A DNA stretch of 64,000 nucleotides from Corynebacterium marambiense (GCF_016342275.1 NZ_JAEIOT010000004.1:434001-498000); one strand, 5' to 3'. Positions 24,875 to 34,736 are shown, counted from the first letter of the stretch. Translations and numbers: made by a program. Notes: generated by a model not told the origin, from the sequence alone.

Positions 24875-25315
24875 CTAGGTGTTGAAGATGTTCAGCTGCT
24901 TGTTCAGGATCGGGAAAATAAACAGGCCAAGGACCGAAGCCACGATACCGGCGATGGTGACGCCGTACCAGATCTTGGACCACTCGGGCTGGTTCTCCCA
25001 GTTCTTGGTGGAGCCGAGGAGATCGTTACCGGTGACGACCTTGTCGGCATCGTAACGGTCGCCCCACTCGGAGGAGCCGGGGGCGTCCGAGGAGAGGTCA
25101 TTCAGGAACGAATCGGTGTTCTTCGTCTTGATGTCCGGGTTGTTCGGATCGACCGAGTCCTCATTTGCACCATCGTTCTCGCCCGGAGCCTCAACGACAG
25201 CGGCTCGCTGGTTCTGGGCGTCGTTTCCGGTTTCCTCGGCGACAGCAGTGGTGGCGCCGAGGGCGAGGGCGAAAGCGGTGGTTGCTGCGATGGCGGCCTT
25301 ACGGATGTTGCGCAT
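24875..25315 (-). CDS. Small exported protein with C-terminal membrane segment (second of a pair)
   Basis: 146 residues. Signal peptide MRNIRKAAIAATTAFALALG ends near AVA-EE (residue 26). The mature part is acidic and Asn/Asp-rich (GENDGANEDSVDPNNPD), and ends in a hydrophobic helix IAGIVASVLGLFIFPILN plus a short tail. It would be exported and tail-anchored, or inserted as a small outer-membrane or envelope protein. Shares signal peptide style and C-terminal plan (W..., hydrophobic helix, FIFP/VVFP, N) with the gene upstream. Preceded by AAAGGA; 34 bases separate the genes. Confidence 0.75.
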   Translation of the reverse strand: MRNIRKAAIAATTAFALALGATTAVAEETGNDAQNQRAAVVEAPGENDGANEDSVDPNNPDIKTKNTDSFLNDLSSDAPGSSEWGDRYDADKVVTGNDLLGSTKNWENQPEWSKIWYGVTIAGIVASVLGLFIFPILNKQLNIFNT

Positions 25316-25349
25316 TTCTATGTCCTTTCAGGGGATTCTTCGGGAGATC

Positions 25350-25781
25350 CTAGCGGACCCAGTTGTTGAACTTCAGGAAGTTGTAGACCGGGAAAACAAC
25401 CAGGCCGAAGAAGCCGGTGACCAGGGTCGTCGCGGTGATCAGGCGAAGAACGCGGGCCCAGGCAGGGATGTCGGTCTCAATCTCGGAGCCAAAGACATCG
25501 CGGCCGTTGACCGGCTTGTCACCGTCGAGCATCTTGCCGAACTCACTGGAGTTCAGGCCGCTGTTGCCCTTGGAGGACAGCTGGGAACCCTTGTCCTTGA
25601 GATCAGAGGAACCCTTGTCGCCGTCCTTCTTTTCAGAAGAATTGGCCTTGCCCTCGATCTGGGAGGAGATCTGGTTCTGGTCGTTCTCGCTATCTTCGTT
25701 TGCGACGGCGACGGTGGAAGCACCGAAGGTCAGAGCGATGGCGGTGGCGCTCGCCAGAGCAGCACGACGGAAAGTACGCAT
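25350..25781 (-). CDS. Small exported protein with C-terminal membrane segment (first of a pair)
   Basis: 143 residues. Signal peptide MRTFRRAALASATAIALTFG, cleavage near AVA-NE. Mature part is Asn/Ser/Lys-rich and acidic (NEDSENDQNQISSQIEGKAN), then a linker and the C-terminal hydrophobic segment TTLVTGFFGLVVFPVYNFL with a basic tail. Diverged paralogue of the next gene. I do not recognise a family; corynebacterial porins are smaller and lack signal peptides, so this is not one of those. Confidence 0.75.
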   Translation of the reverse strand: MRTFRRAALASATAIALTFGASTVAVANEDSENDQNQISSQIEGKANSSEKKDGDKGSSDLKDKGSQLSSKGNSGLNSSEFGKMLDGDKPVNGRDVFGSEIETDIPAWARVLRLITATTLVTGFFGLVVFPVYNFLKFNNWVR

Positions 25782-26299
25782 GTTGCGGGCCTTTCTGGGT
25801 TGTGGGGACTAACTGTGCCAACTCCTAGGCCAAGCTTGACCTGTTTGGACACTGGATACATCGTTACTGTAAGGCGCCGCAGGGGGCTTTTCAAACGTTG
25901 TGGGCGATTTTGGTGGGAAAAAACGCTGCACACAGAAAAGTCAGTGTGCTACTTTCCCCCGGTCAGTGATACTGATCGGTTGAGAACACGTGGAAGACAC
26001 CCGGCATTAACGGGCAATTTGGGTCATCTCCAGGGCACAATGGTAACAGTGTTAGGCACTGAACCAGCATAAAGGCCGTTTATGTTCAAGATACCTGCCT
26101 CACAGCTCACCAGGCTCCGGCGCGTGATCCACGGAGTGGCGCCATGGGCGACCCCACGAGATCTCGACCGTACGACCGATCACCTGGCACCATACCCCTT
26201 ACACCCCCGATACCACCCCCATTGCCATCATCCAGTTCTCATCGGCCATTTCGACCTTGCACAGCCACTCCTCAAAAATCGCCGCGACGAAGCTTGACC
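25782..26299. other. Intergenic region upstream of the exported-protein pair
   Basis: No gene supported. It must hold the leftward promoter of the pair at about 25.80-25.95 kb (AT-rich there). From 26.08 kb rightward the sequence looks like decayed coding DNA, with a KNRRDEA tail ending at 26297, possibly an IS remnant. Confidence 0.4.
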
Positions 26300-27480
26300 G
26301 CTGACTAGATCGACCTCCACAAGGTGCGATTCAGGGTCAACCAGATCTGTCGCGTTCTCACCGAGTACGGCATCACGACCTCCCAGACCCCTCAGTTCCA
26401 CCGGCGACACAGGCCGAGCTGGCTGACGCCGCATCACCCACGAAGTACTCGGGTCTACTCTGAGTGTTTCGTTGACACCTGGTCTTCCGGGGCCCTCAGA
26501 CGCCGCAACCGCGAGCTGAGAACCGAGAACGAAGTCCTACGCCGGGCCACTGCGTGCCTGTACCCGGCTGAACCCGAAGCTTGTCCAGTCCCCACCACGA
26601 CCTCTCCCGTCGTCTCTGACCCGCCGCCGACAAGATCCCCCTCCAACTGTCATGCTGGAGCCAGGGCTTCGCTCGACGGGCTACTACCACTGCCGTACAG
26701 ATCCTGTGAGTGGGCGGGGCTGGTCGGAGCGAATGCCGCAAAACAACCCGCGATGCCCATCGCGAAGATCCGAAGCTCGACTACCGCTTCCTCGCCAACG
26801 AGCTCCATACCAAAAGCCTGAACGCTGCCGGCACGCTGACTCGTTCACGTGCGCTGCCGCCATTGGATACGCCGCGGGTCGGGCAGGCGTTTCGGCCAGC
26901 AAGCCCGTGACGACCTGGTGCACCAGGAGTTCCCAACCGAAGCACCGAACTCGGGTGTGGTTGAACGACACGAGCGAACATCCAACCAGCGTGGATGGCA
27001 AGCTCTAACTGCGTGTGGCCAAGGATGTGCTCACCAACTGGATCGTCGGTTACTAGATCGCCTGCAGGATGACCTCAAGCTCTCCGTCGAGGCGCTCCAA
27101 ATCACGCCCGCCCGGAGAGGCGGACATGCGAACGTGGCCGACTGTCGAGTGCATGTGGACCGAGGGGCGCAATTCGGTGCCCGGCACTATGTCGAAGCCT
27201 TGCGCGCACACTGGCTAGTCGGGTCGACGGGACCGAGTCGGGGCCGCGGGAGGACAACGCAACGATAGAGTCCTCCTGTGGCCTGCCGCGGAAGAATCTG
27301 CTCGACCGGCGTCGATGGAGGTCGTTCGAGCAGCTCCGGTTGGCGATCGTGATCTGGATTGAGCGGACTTCCCACCGGGGCCGCCGATAGGACCGTCTCA
27401 AGATGCTCACCTCTGTCGAGTTCGAACTGGTCCACTCAACACAAGGGGCTGTCGCCGCCTGAAAACCCGTCTCAATCGAA
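26300..27480 (+). pseudogene. Decayed IS3-family transposase (one or two nested remnants)
   Basis: Several frames carry pieces of IS3-type OrfA/OrfB. 26307-26400: IDLHKVRFRVNQICRVLTEY, like the OrfB start of the IS407 type. 26499-26563: LRRRNRELRTENEVLRRATA, an OrfA coiled-coil end. 26780-26815: DYRFLANEL. 26955-27008: VWLNDTSEHPTSVDGK, with the first catalytic Asp. 27150-27230: VDRGAQFGARHYVEALRAHW, second Asp. 27255-27460: NATIESSCGLPRKNLLDRRR with catalytic Glu, then MLTSVEFELVHSTQGAVAA and TGA. Order matches one OrfB, but with many frameshifts and stops. The first piece may be from a second element. Not functional. Confidence 0.7.
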
Positions 27481-28472
27481 CTCGCGGCAGACTCCAGTTG
27501 CTGCAGCGACGAAATCTACAGGCCAACCCTGGCCCATCTCGATCTCCTTGAGATGGCTTCACCCAGATGGTTTGAGAGCCGAGCTTGAAGCTCACCGGGA
27601 TTCGCCTCACCCCTCCGACTGAGCACTCGCACAGATTGCAGTGAAGGTACAGCACAGATCTTCCGCCGCCGGAATCAGAGTAAAGTGGACTCATAAGTAA
27701 CAGCGGGCCGAACGGCGTGCATAGCCTCCCTCGGCCCCTTCGCGTGCAAATTTGCCCCATCGCACGATTGGGTCAGCTCCTCACCAGGACGCACTTCCGT
27801 CAGGCCTAGCTGGAGTCACAGGGAGATGAAGTAAGACTTCTCGAAAGAACACCGCGATGGGCTGCATTGGACTTCCGTTCCGTTCGCCTACAGTCGCGGC
27901 ATTCACCCACCAATCTCTATCTCCAGCCGACCGATCCTGGGTGGCCTCCTAACCCTGGAATCCGGGTGGGCTGGTGGTCTAAGCACGGGTGGCGGACGCG
28001 ACAACATCGAGTCATTCGTTTTAGGCAAACGTCTTGACATGGGTCTTGCGCTCTCAGACGTTGCCTTCGATTCGAGTTCGTACCAGACAGCAAAGTCCTA
28101 CAAAACCTCGGTTACGCAGACTCTGGCCTAATATTTAGCGCGCCAGAGTCGTCACTGATTTTTTCATGCTGCACCTCTACAGAAGGCTGCAGAGCATAGG
28201 TACAGCTCTCGCAGTCGATATTCCGGCGTACGAGACGGCGCTCAATCGCTCGTAAATCCCAGGAGTCTAAGACCCGACCAGCGCATCCGCTCTCTGCTAC
28301 AGGTCCGGCCACTCAATCACCTGAGGCATTGGCACCCAAACCAGAACTCTCCCCCGCGAGTAGCCACCCACGTAATCCGGCACCGTCTACCCCGGAAAAA
28401 ACACAAAACGGAGGTCACAAACTGTTTTAAGTCTGTGACCTCCGTTTGTCGCAGTTCAATAACTGCTCATTG
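27481..28472. other. Gene-free AT-richer stretch between IS remnant and tRNA-Leu
   Basis: About 990 bp with lower GC than the rest. No frame has a ribosome site or recognisable protein; a 66-codon minus-strand frame at 28112-28312 is not convincing. Composition and position next to a tRNA and an IS relic suggest remains of an inserted element. No direct repeat of the tRNA 3' end was seen. Confidence 0.4.
28407..28448 (-). terminator. Intrinsic terminator of tRNA-Leu
   Basis: AAACGGAGGTCACAAACT pairs with AGTCTGTGACCTCCGTTT (one mismatch) 25 bp beyond the tRNA 3' end; on the minus strand the stem is followed by a T-rich run (TTTTGTGTTTTTT). Confidence 0.85.
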
Positions 28473-28555
28473 TGGGCGAAGGGGGACTTGAACCCCCACG
28501 TCCCTAAGGACACTGGCACCTGAAGCCAGCGCGTCTGCCATTCCGCCACTCGCCC
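28473..28555 (-). tRNA. tRNA-Leu (CAG)
   Basis: 83 nt with a long variable arm. Acceptor GGGCGAG pairs with TTCGCCC; T-loop is GGTTCAAGTCC; anticodon loop TTCAGGT gives CAG. No CCA is encoded. In mycobacteria a leuT also flanks fhaA, which fits the conserved block that follows. Confidence 0.95.
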
Positions 28556-28885
28556 GAGTGTTGGTCGCTGCGCAACTTCATGAAATATAGCACGCGCGCA
28601 ATCCTAGTTGGCAAATTCCCTGTTCACGATCCGCTTTCCGCCGCCCGAACCGGGACAGTATCTGTTCACCGTCAACCGGGCGGCCTACTGTCCCACCCCA
28701 CTCGGCACCTATACTGGGCCAAAGCACTGCGCAGACAGATCCTCCGGGCGTGGCACACAGCTCGGGAAGTATCCGGTGAATGTCACCTCGCTTCCTTCCG
28801 CGGATCTGTCGCCCAGCACCCGCTGTCCTGGCAACCGGTCAACCACCGGTTGGGGACAGTCGTCATACGGAAGAAGGTGGAAACG
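28556..28885. other. Intergenic region upstream of fhaA
   Basis: About 330 bp between tRNA-Leu (minus) and fhaA (plus). The frame is open through it but not protein-like. It must hold both the tRNA promoter and the promoter of the long fhaA–pknB operon. No clear -10 was assigned. Confidence 0.4.
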
Positions 28886-29818
28886 ATGTCTGTCATGGAC
28901 CGGATAGCGAAGCTGGACAGCTCGCTCCAGCGAGGTCTGGACAACGGCTTCGCTTTCGTTTTCGGCGGGAAGGTCGTTCCCGGAGAAGTGGATGATCTGC
29001 TCACCCAGCAAGCCGAGGACAATCTCACCCGGGGCGACGGTGATTGGATCGAGGCACCGAACGTCTACCTTGTTTCAGTCGGCCAGAAAGATTTCGACAA
29101 TCTCAGCACTAACCACCCCGACCTCCCACAGGACGCAGCCGGGCGGATGAGCCGATGGTGCCGGAACCAGGGCTTCGTCACCGTCGGGCCGGTCACCGTC
29201 CAGGTAAGACAGGATCCGGCACTCCGGACGGGGCAGTTGGGTAGTAGCAGCCGGATCGACCCGAGTCCTCGGGAGGAAACGGGTTATGTCGGGGACACCG
29301 AAAGCTCAGATAGATCGGATCAGCACTCATCGGATGCACTTCCGGCAGACACCGAGGATCCCGGTGTTCGGACTGGGGCGGACTCCCCCGGAGCAGCCAT
29401 CCCGGGCCCGATTCGCCCGGCTGCTGACCCCCACTATCCCCCTGTCCCACCGGTGCCCGCAGCGCCACAACCCCGCGCCGCAGAACCGACTGAACACATC
29501 TCCACCGGAGCACCCGTTCAGCATGCCCCGCTCGTATCGCTCCTCCTACAGGACGGCTCGTCCCGAACCTATCTCGTTCAGGAAGGGTCCAACATCGTCG
29601 GGCGCGGTGCAGATGTCGATTTCCGGCTCCCCGACATGGGAGTATCCCGTCGGCACGCGGAAATCATGTGGGATGGTCGGGACGCAGTCCTCGTCGATCT
29701 GCATTCCACCAACGGAACCACGGTCAACGACACGGACATCGATAACTGGCTCCTCGCCGACGGGGACGTGATTAAAGTGGGGCACTCCTACATTGAGGTC
29801 CGGATCACCGGCGGCTGA
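28886..29818 (+). CDS. fhaA: FHA-domain protein FhaA (DUF3662 + FHA)
   Basis: 310 residues from ATG 28886, with AAGGTGG upstream. N-terminal DUF3662 domain (DRIAKLDSSLQRGLDNGFAF, VYLVSVGQKDFDNL) spans about 1-115. A Pro/Asp-rich linker follows (about 120-225). C-terminal FHA domain has SNIVGRGADVDFRLPDMGVS then RRHAEIMWDG and LHSTNGTTVNDTD, the phosphothreonine-binding residues. In mycobacteria FhaA binds kinase and lipid II flippase partners and controls cell-wall synthesis. First gene of the operon. Confidence 0.95.
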   Translation: MSVMDRIAKLDSSLQRGLDNGFAFVFGGKVVPGEVDDLLTQQAEDNLTRGDGDWIEAPNVYLVSVGQKDFDNLSTNHPDLPQDAAGRMSRWCRNQGFVTVGPVTVQVRQDPALRTGQLGSSSRIDPSPREETGYVGDTESSDRSDQHSSDALPADTEDPGVRTGADSPGAAIPGPIRPAADPHYPPVPPVPAAPQPRAAEPTEHISTGAPVQHAPLVSLLLQDGSSRTYLVQEGSNIVGRGADVDFRLPDMGVSRRHAEIMWDGRDAVLVDLHSTNGTTVNDTDIDNWLLADGDVIKVGHSYIEVRITGG

Positions 29819-29886
29819 CCGAACGGCACTGCCATCGCTCCACCACCCATCACCCACCGACGCAACACCCGCCAGGAGAAGAAGAT

Positions 29887-30342
29887 ATGGAATCAGTTGT
29901 GCTGCTCACCCTGCGGATGGGGCTGCTCGTACTCCTGTGGTTCTTCGTGTTCATGGCGCTCCGTGCGCTGCGCGGCGACGTCCGCGTCGCTGCGGGCGGC
30001 CGGGGCGGGCGCGCCGCCGTCAGCGGACGGCCTCTCACCCGTTCCGCTCCTCCTACTCGTCTGATGGCCGTCGGTGGACCGTCGGAAGGTACGTGGATCG
30101 AACTCACGGGTCTCACCGAGATCCTCATCGGCCGGGACCCCCACTGCACGTTCGTTGTCGGCGACGATTCGACGACACGACAGCACGCACGGCTGTTCCG
30201 GCATTCGGACGAGTGGTTCATCGAGGACCTCGCGTCCCGCAACGGGACCTTTGTCGGTGGAGTGCCCATCGAACAGCCTGAACGCGTCGACACCGACACA
30301 AACATCGACCTGGGAACCACCACCGTGAGGCTCATACCGTGA
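29887..30342 (+). CDS. fhaB: FHA-domain membrane protein FhaB (FipA)
   Basis: 151 residues from ATG 29887, preceded by AGGAGAAGA. One N-terminal membrane helix (VVLLTLRMGLLVLLWFFVFM), a basic Ala/Gly-rich linker, and an FHA domain with EILIGRDPHCTFVVGDDSTT, RQHARLF and LASRNGTFVGG. Phosphothreonine reader that recruits division or wall proteins. Overlaps pstP (GTGA). Confidence 0.93.
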   Translation: MESVVLLTLRMGLLVLLWFFVFMALRALRGDVRVAAGGRGGRAAVSGRPLTRSAPPTRLMAVGGPSEGTWIELTGLTEILIGRDPHCTFVVGDDSTTRQHARLFRHSDEWFIEDLASRNGTFVGGVPIEQPERVDTDTNIDLGTTTVRLIP

Positions 30343-31901
30343 CCTGGAGACTGAACTACGCCACCGCATCTGATCGTGGTCTCGTGCGCGGAAATAACGA
30401 AGATTCCGCCTACGCCGGCCCCCACCTGCTGGCGCTCGCGGACGGCATGGGGGGTCATGCCGCGGGTGAGATCGCCTCACAGCTGATGATCGATCACCTC
30501 CGGCCCCTGGATGCCGATCCGGGCGACAACGACATGCTCGCCCTGCTCGGGTCACTCGCGGACGACGGAAACCGCTCCATCGCGGATGAGGTCAAACGTA
30601 ACCCGAACACCGAGGGCATGGGCACCACGCTGACTGCCCTCCTGTTCGCTGGTCGGCAGACGGCCCTGTGCCATGTCGGGGATTCCCGGGGCTACCAGCT
30701 CCGCGACGGTGAGCTGACCCAAATAACCACCGATGACACCTTCGTCCAGTCACTCGTCGAAGAGGGCAAGCTAGATCCCGAGGACATCTCGACTCATCCC
30801 CAGCGGTCACTGATCCTGAAGGCCTACACCGGACGCCCGGTGGAGCCCCACCTGCGGTTGATCGACACTCGCCCCGGAGACCGATTCCTGCTGTGCTCGG
30901 ACGGTCTGTCCGACCCGGTCACCCACTCCACCATCGAGGAGACGCTCCGCACCGGAACCCCGACGGAGGCCGCCCGGCGACTGGTGGACCTCGCGCTCCG
31001 TTCGGGTGGTCCGGACAATGTGACGGTGATCGTCGCCGACATCGTCGACACGGAACAACTCGCCTCAGCGGAGGAAGCAAATAATCTACCGACCACGCCG
31101 GTCGTCGTCGGTGCCCTGAACACTATCGACCCGGAAAGCCCCCGGCCTGACACCGCGGCCGGCAGGGCAGCGGTGATGAGTGCCCGACAGCCGCAGGAGA
31201 TCTCCCCCTCCGGACACGCCTCACCGCAACCCATGGGCGCCGTACGGGAAGAACCGTCTGACTCCACAGGCAATGGATCATGGCCGCGGCGACTGCGTTG
31301 GGTTATCCCCACTCTGGTGATCATCCTGCTGGTGGCAGGCGGCGGTTGGTGGGGATGGGGCCAGCTGAATTCCACCTACTACGTCGCTGTCGTCCCGGCC
31401 GACTCCGGCTCCGGGAACACCGGTGGGGACATCATGATCGAGCGGGGTATCGAGCTCTCCGTTCTCGGGCGACCCCTGCACCGCCCATACCAGGTGGTGT
31501 GCCTCGACGCCGGTGCCAACGTCACCGTCGTCGGCACCGGCACCACTGACGGCTGCAACGCATTCCGGCTGGATGATCTTCCCGAGTCGCGGCGGGATTC
31601 CGTGAGCTCACTGCCCGCGGGGTCCTATGATGAGGTCTTGCAACAGCTCCGGAGGCTCGCGGATGACGCACTCCCGTTGTGTGTGACGCGGGAGTCCGAG
31701 GAGACCGCCGAAGCCGGGAACACGACAACCAGCGAGGGTTCCGCTGTCCCAGGTGACTCATCCGATGCCGACACGGAAGATGAATTTACGGCCACACAGA
31801 AAACCACGGAATCGGAATCCCCGAACCCGACGGCCGCACCCCGGCACAGCCCCGGGGATCTCAGTTCACCGGGGGTCAACTGCCGGAAGGTGAATTCCTA
31901 G
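30339..31901 (+). CDS. pstP: PP2C-type Ser/Thr phosphatase PstP
   Basis: 520 residues from GTG 30339 overlapping the fhaB stop. Catalytic domain (about 1-240) with SDRGLVRGNNEDSAYAG, LALADGMGGHAAGE, GTTLTALLFAG, LLCSDGLSDPV and GGPDNVTVIVAD, giving the metal-binding Asps. One membrane helix near residues 325-345 (WVIPTLVIILLVAGGGWWGW) and an extracellular C-terminal part. It reverses phosphorylation by PknA and PknB. The acidic Thr/Ser-rich tail is longer than its core relatives. Confidence 0.95.
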   Translation: MTWRLNYATASDRGLVRGNNEDSAYAGPHLLALADGMGGHAAGEIASQLMIDHLRPLDADPGDNDMLALLGSLADDGNRSIADEVKRNPNTEGMGTTLTALLFAGRQTALCHVGDSRGYQLRDGELTQITTDDTFVQSLVEEGKLDPEDISTHPQRSLILKAYTGRPVEPHLRLIDTRPGDRFLLCSDGLSDPVTHSTIEETLRTGTPTEAARRLVDLALRSGGPDNVTVIVADIVDTEQLASAEEANNLPTTPVVVGALNTIDPESPRPDTAAGRAAVMSARQPQEISPSGHASPQPMGAVREEPSDSTGNGSWPRRLRWVIPTLVIILLVAGGGWWGWGQLNSTYYVAVVPADSGSGNTGGDIMIERGIELSVLGRPLHRPYQVVCLDAGANVTVVGTGTTDGCNAFRLDDLPESRRDSVSSLPAGSYDEVLQQLRRLADDALPLCVTRESEETAEAGNTTTSEGSAVPGDSSDADTEDEFTATQKTTESESPNPTAAPRHSPGDLSSPGVNCRKVNS

Positions 31902-33281
31902 ATGGGCATACTCGAGAAACTCAAGATGCGGCGGGCCGAGCGGTGGCTCATCCTGCTCGCCGCCCTGGTGATTCTGGTAGCACGGGCATCCCTGGCGCTC
32001 ACCCAGGGGGATGACCCCGCAACCGCTCTGATCCCCGTCGCCCAGTTCGCGGTGGTGTTCCTCGTCGTGCACCTGGTGCTGTGCTGGCTCATCCCCTACG
32101 CCGACTGCGTGATGCTACCGGTGGTGGCGCTGCTGAACGGACTCGGGATCCTGATGATTTACCGACTCGATCCACTCCGGATCCCGCAGCAGGACGGTGG
32201 TGTCACGGAAGTGAACCTCGCTCCCGGTCAACTCCAGTGGACGATGGTCGCTCTCGTAATGATGATTGCGGTCCTCCTGATCGTCCGAAATCACCGCGTG
32301 TTCACCCGCTACTCGTACCTGCTGGGAGTTTTCGGACTGATCCTCCTGGCCCTGCCGATGGTGTGGCCGGGGTCCGCCGGGAGCGACGCCAAAATCTGGA
32401 TTTCCCTGGGCCCCTTCTCCGTGCAACCCGGCGAATTTTCGAAGATCCTGCTCCTGCTGTTCTTTGCGCAGCTCCTGGTGAATAAGCGGGCGCGGCTGAA
32501 CGTGGCCGGTGCCCGGATTCTCGGGCTGGATTTCCCCCGTCTCCGGGACCTGGGACCGATTCTGCTCGTGTGGGCCATCGCGCTCGTCATCATGGCCGGG
32601 GAAAACGACTTCGGTCCCGCGCTGCTGCTGTTCAGCACGGTTCTCGGCATGCTTTACCTCGCGACGGGGCGGACCTCCTGGCTGCTGATCGGTGGCCTGC
32701 TGGTCGCGGTCGGCGGGTACGGGGTGTACACCATCTCCGCGAAGATCCAGTCCCGCGTGCATAACTTCATTGATCCGCTGGCGAACTACGACGGTACCGG
32801 CTACCAGCTTTCCCAGGCCCTGTTCGGGATGAGCTGGGGCGGGATCATGGGAACCGGGCTCGGCCAGGGCTACCCGGACGAGGTTCCGGTCGCCCACACC
32901 GACTTCATCCTCGCCGCCATCGGTGAGGAGCTCGGGCTGGTGGGTCTCACGGCGGTCCTCATTCTCTTCGCCATCCTGGTCATCCGTGGGATGCGAACCG
33001 CCCTTCTCGTCCGGGACTCCTACGGCAAACTCGTCGCCGCGGGGCTCTCGCTAACCCTCGCCATTCAGGTCTTCGTCGTCACGGCGGGTATCTCCGCCCT
33101 CATGCCGATGACCGGACTCACCACCCCGTTCATCTCCCACGGTGGTTCCTCACTGGTGGCCAACTACATTCTCGTGGCGCTGCTGCTCCGTATCTCCGAC
33201 ACCGCCCGACGCCCGACGCCCCGGGCCACCGCTCCAGCGGCGACACCTGCGCCGGGACTCCGCCAGGAGGTGCAAAGCTAG
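31902..33281 (+). CDS. rodA: FtsW/RodA-family peptidoglycan polymerase (RodA)
   Basis: 459 residues; ATG immediately follows the pstP stop. About ten to twelve membrane helices. SEDS motifs: GQFSK-like FSVQPGEFSKILLLLF, GDNDFGPALLLF-like GENDFGPALLLFSTVLGM, and ISHGGSSLVANYI near the C-terminus. A glycosyltransferase that polymerises lipid II together with the class B PBP encoded next. Located in the elongasome operon, so RodA rather than FtsW. Confidence 0.95.
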   Translation: MGILEKLKMRRAERWLILLAALVILVARASLALTQGDDPATALIPVAQFAVVFLVVHLVLCWLIPYADCVMLPVVALLNGLGILMIYRLDPLRIPQQDGGVTEVNLAPGQLQWTMVALVMMIAVLLIVRNHRVFTRYSYLLGVFGLILLALPMVWPGSAGSDAKIWISLGPFSVQPGEFSKILLLLFFAQLLVNKRARLNVAGARILGLDFPRLRDLGPILLVWAIALVIMAGENDFGPALLLFSTVLGMLYLATGRTSWLLIGGLLVAVGGYGVYTISAKIQSRVHNFIDPLANYDGTGYQLSQALFGMSWGGIMGTGLGQGYPDEVPVAHTDFILAAIGEELGLVGLTAVLILFAILVIRGMRTALLVRDSYGKLVAAGLSLTLAIQVFVVTAGISALMPMTGLTTPFISHGGSSLVANYILVALLLRISDTARRPTPRATAPAATPAPGLRQEVQS

Positions 33282-34736
33282 ATGATCAACCGGTCGATCC
33301 GCACAACCGCCATCTTCACGATGCTCCTCATCGTGATCTTGGTGGCGAACCTCACCAGGGTGCAGGTATTCAGTGAGGAGCTCTACGCGCACAACGCACT
33401 GAACAAACGCCAATACCACAAGATGCAGTCGATTCCCCGTGGCCAGATCTCCACCGGCGGACTCGTCCTTGCCCGTTCCATCAAGGATGAGCAGGGATAT
33501 TACCACCGGGAGTACGTCACGGATCCCGTCGTCTATGGTCCGGTCGAGGGTTACCTCTCGGACATTTACGGAGCCGCCGGCCTCGAGCTCGGCTACAACG
33601 ACATTCTCAACGGGACGGATAGCTCGCTGTTCGTGTCCCGGTGGATGGACACCCTGCTCGGTCGGACACAGGCGGGCGCGAGCCTGGAGCTCACCCTGAA
33701 TCCCGAGGCACAGCAGGCTGCCTACTCGGGCCTCGCGGACCGGGGCTACGAGGGTGCGGTGGTCGCCATCCGTCCGAGTACGGGTGAGATCCTCGCCATG
33801 GCCTCCACCCCGAGCTTCAACCCGGCGACGCTGACGGATTCCTCGACCGCGGACTCCGCGTGGTCGAAGCTGACTTCCGATCCCGGCGCGCCCCTCCTCA
33901 ACCACGCGACCCAGGACGCCCTTCCTCCGGGATCAACATTCAAGGTGATCACTACGGCAGCTGGTCTCGCAGGTGATGCGACCCCTGAGACACAGCTCAC
34001 GGCGGCATCGCGGACAACACTGCCCGGTACTGAAACCACCCTGGAGAACTATGGTGGTCAGACGTGCGGGCAGGGGGAGACCGCCTCCCTCGCGACCGCC
34101 TTCGCCCTGTCGTGCAACACTGCCTTCGTTGAGCTCGGCGTGAAGGTCGGTGCTGACGCGCTCCGCGAGCAGGCGGAGAAATTCGGTGTCACCGACACCT
34201 ATGATCTCGGCCTGCCAGCCGTTCCGGGCAAGGTCGGCGATCTGCCGGATCCGGCCGCCGTCGGCCAGTCCTCGATCGGTCAGCGCGATGTGGCCATGAC
34301 TGTCCTTGAGAACGCCGTCGTCGCCGCGACCGTCGCGAACGGCGGTAAGCGGATGAACCCGTATGTGGTCTCCCGGATCCTCGGTTCGGACCTCCGGACG
34401 CTGCGCAGCACCGACGCCCGCGAGCTCAACCAGGCGATCAGCCCAGGCGTGGCGGCGCAACTCACGGAAATGATGCGGGCCAGCGAACGCAATACCGCTG
34501 GCTACACCGGCGCGGACATCGCGTCGAAGACGGGTACGGCCGAGCACGGTGAGGACTCCAGGAATTCGAATCCGCATGCCTGGTACATCGCCTTCGGCCC
34601 CTCCGGGAACGCCGATGTCGCCGTGGCCGTGCTAGTCAAGAACGGCGGCGACCGCGGTCAGGCCGCGACCGGCGGGTCCGTGGCTGCGCCGATCGGAAGG
34701 GCCGTCATAGACGCAGTTCTCCGGTCGGGACGCTAG
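33282..34736 (+). CDS. pbpA: Class B penicillin-binding protein PbpA
   Basis: 484 residues; ATG abuts the rodA stop. N-terminal membrane anchor (TTAIFTMLLIVILVANLT), a pedestal domain, then the transpeptidase with the SxxK motif in PGSTFKVITTAAG (about residue 218), SCN in FALSCNTAFVELG (about 277), and KTGTAEHGE (about 415). It crosslinks peptidoglycan with RodA. All catalytic motifs are present. Confidence 0.95.
   Translation: MINRSIRTTAIFTMLLIVILVANLTRVQVFSEELYAHNALNKRQYHKMQSIPRGQISTGGLVLARSIKDEQGYYHREYVTDPVVYGPVEGYLSDIYGAAGLELGYNDILNGTDSSLFVSRWMDTLLGRTQAGASLELTLNPEAQQAAYSGLADRGYEGAVVAIRPSTGEILAMASTPSFNPATLTDSSTADSAWSKLTSDPGAPLLNHATQDALPPGSTFKVITTAAGLAGDATPETQLTAASRTTLPGTETTLENYGGQTCGQGETASLATAFALSCNTAFVELGVKVGADALREQAEKFGVTDTYDLGLPAVPGKVGDLPDPAAVGQSSIGQRDVAMTVLENAVVAATVANGGKRMNPYVVSRILGSDLRTLRSTDARELNQAISPGVAAQLTEMMRASERNTAGYTGADIASKTGTAEHGEDSRNSNPHAWYIAFGPSGNADVAVAVLVKNGGDRGQAATGGSVAAPIGRAVIDAVLRSGR

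Noticed and set aside
24875..25781. The small exported proteins as corynebacterial porins (PorA/PorH)
   Set aside because: Those porins are about 45-60 residues without signal peptides; these have signal peptides and about 145 residues.
26082..26297. A 71-codon plus-strand gene before the IS remnant
   Set aside because: No start signal; His/Pro/Leu-rich and probably part of the decayed element.
28112..28312. A 66-codon minus-strand gene in the gene-free stretch
   Set aside because: No ribosome site, no recognisable domain, and located in decayed DNA.
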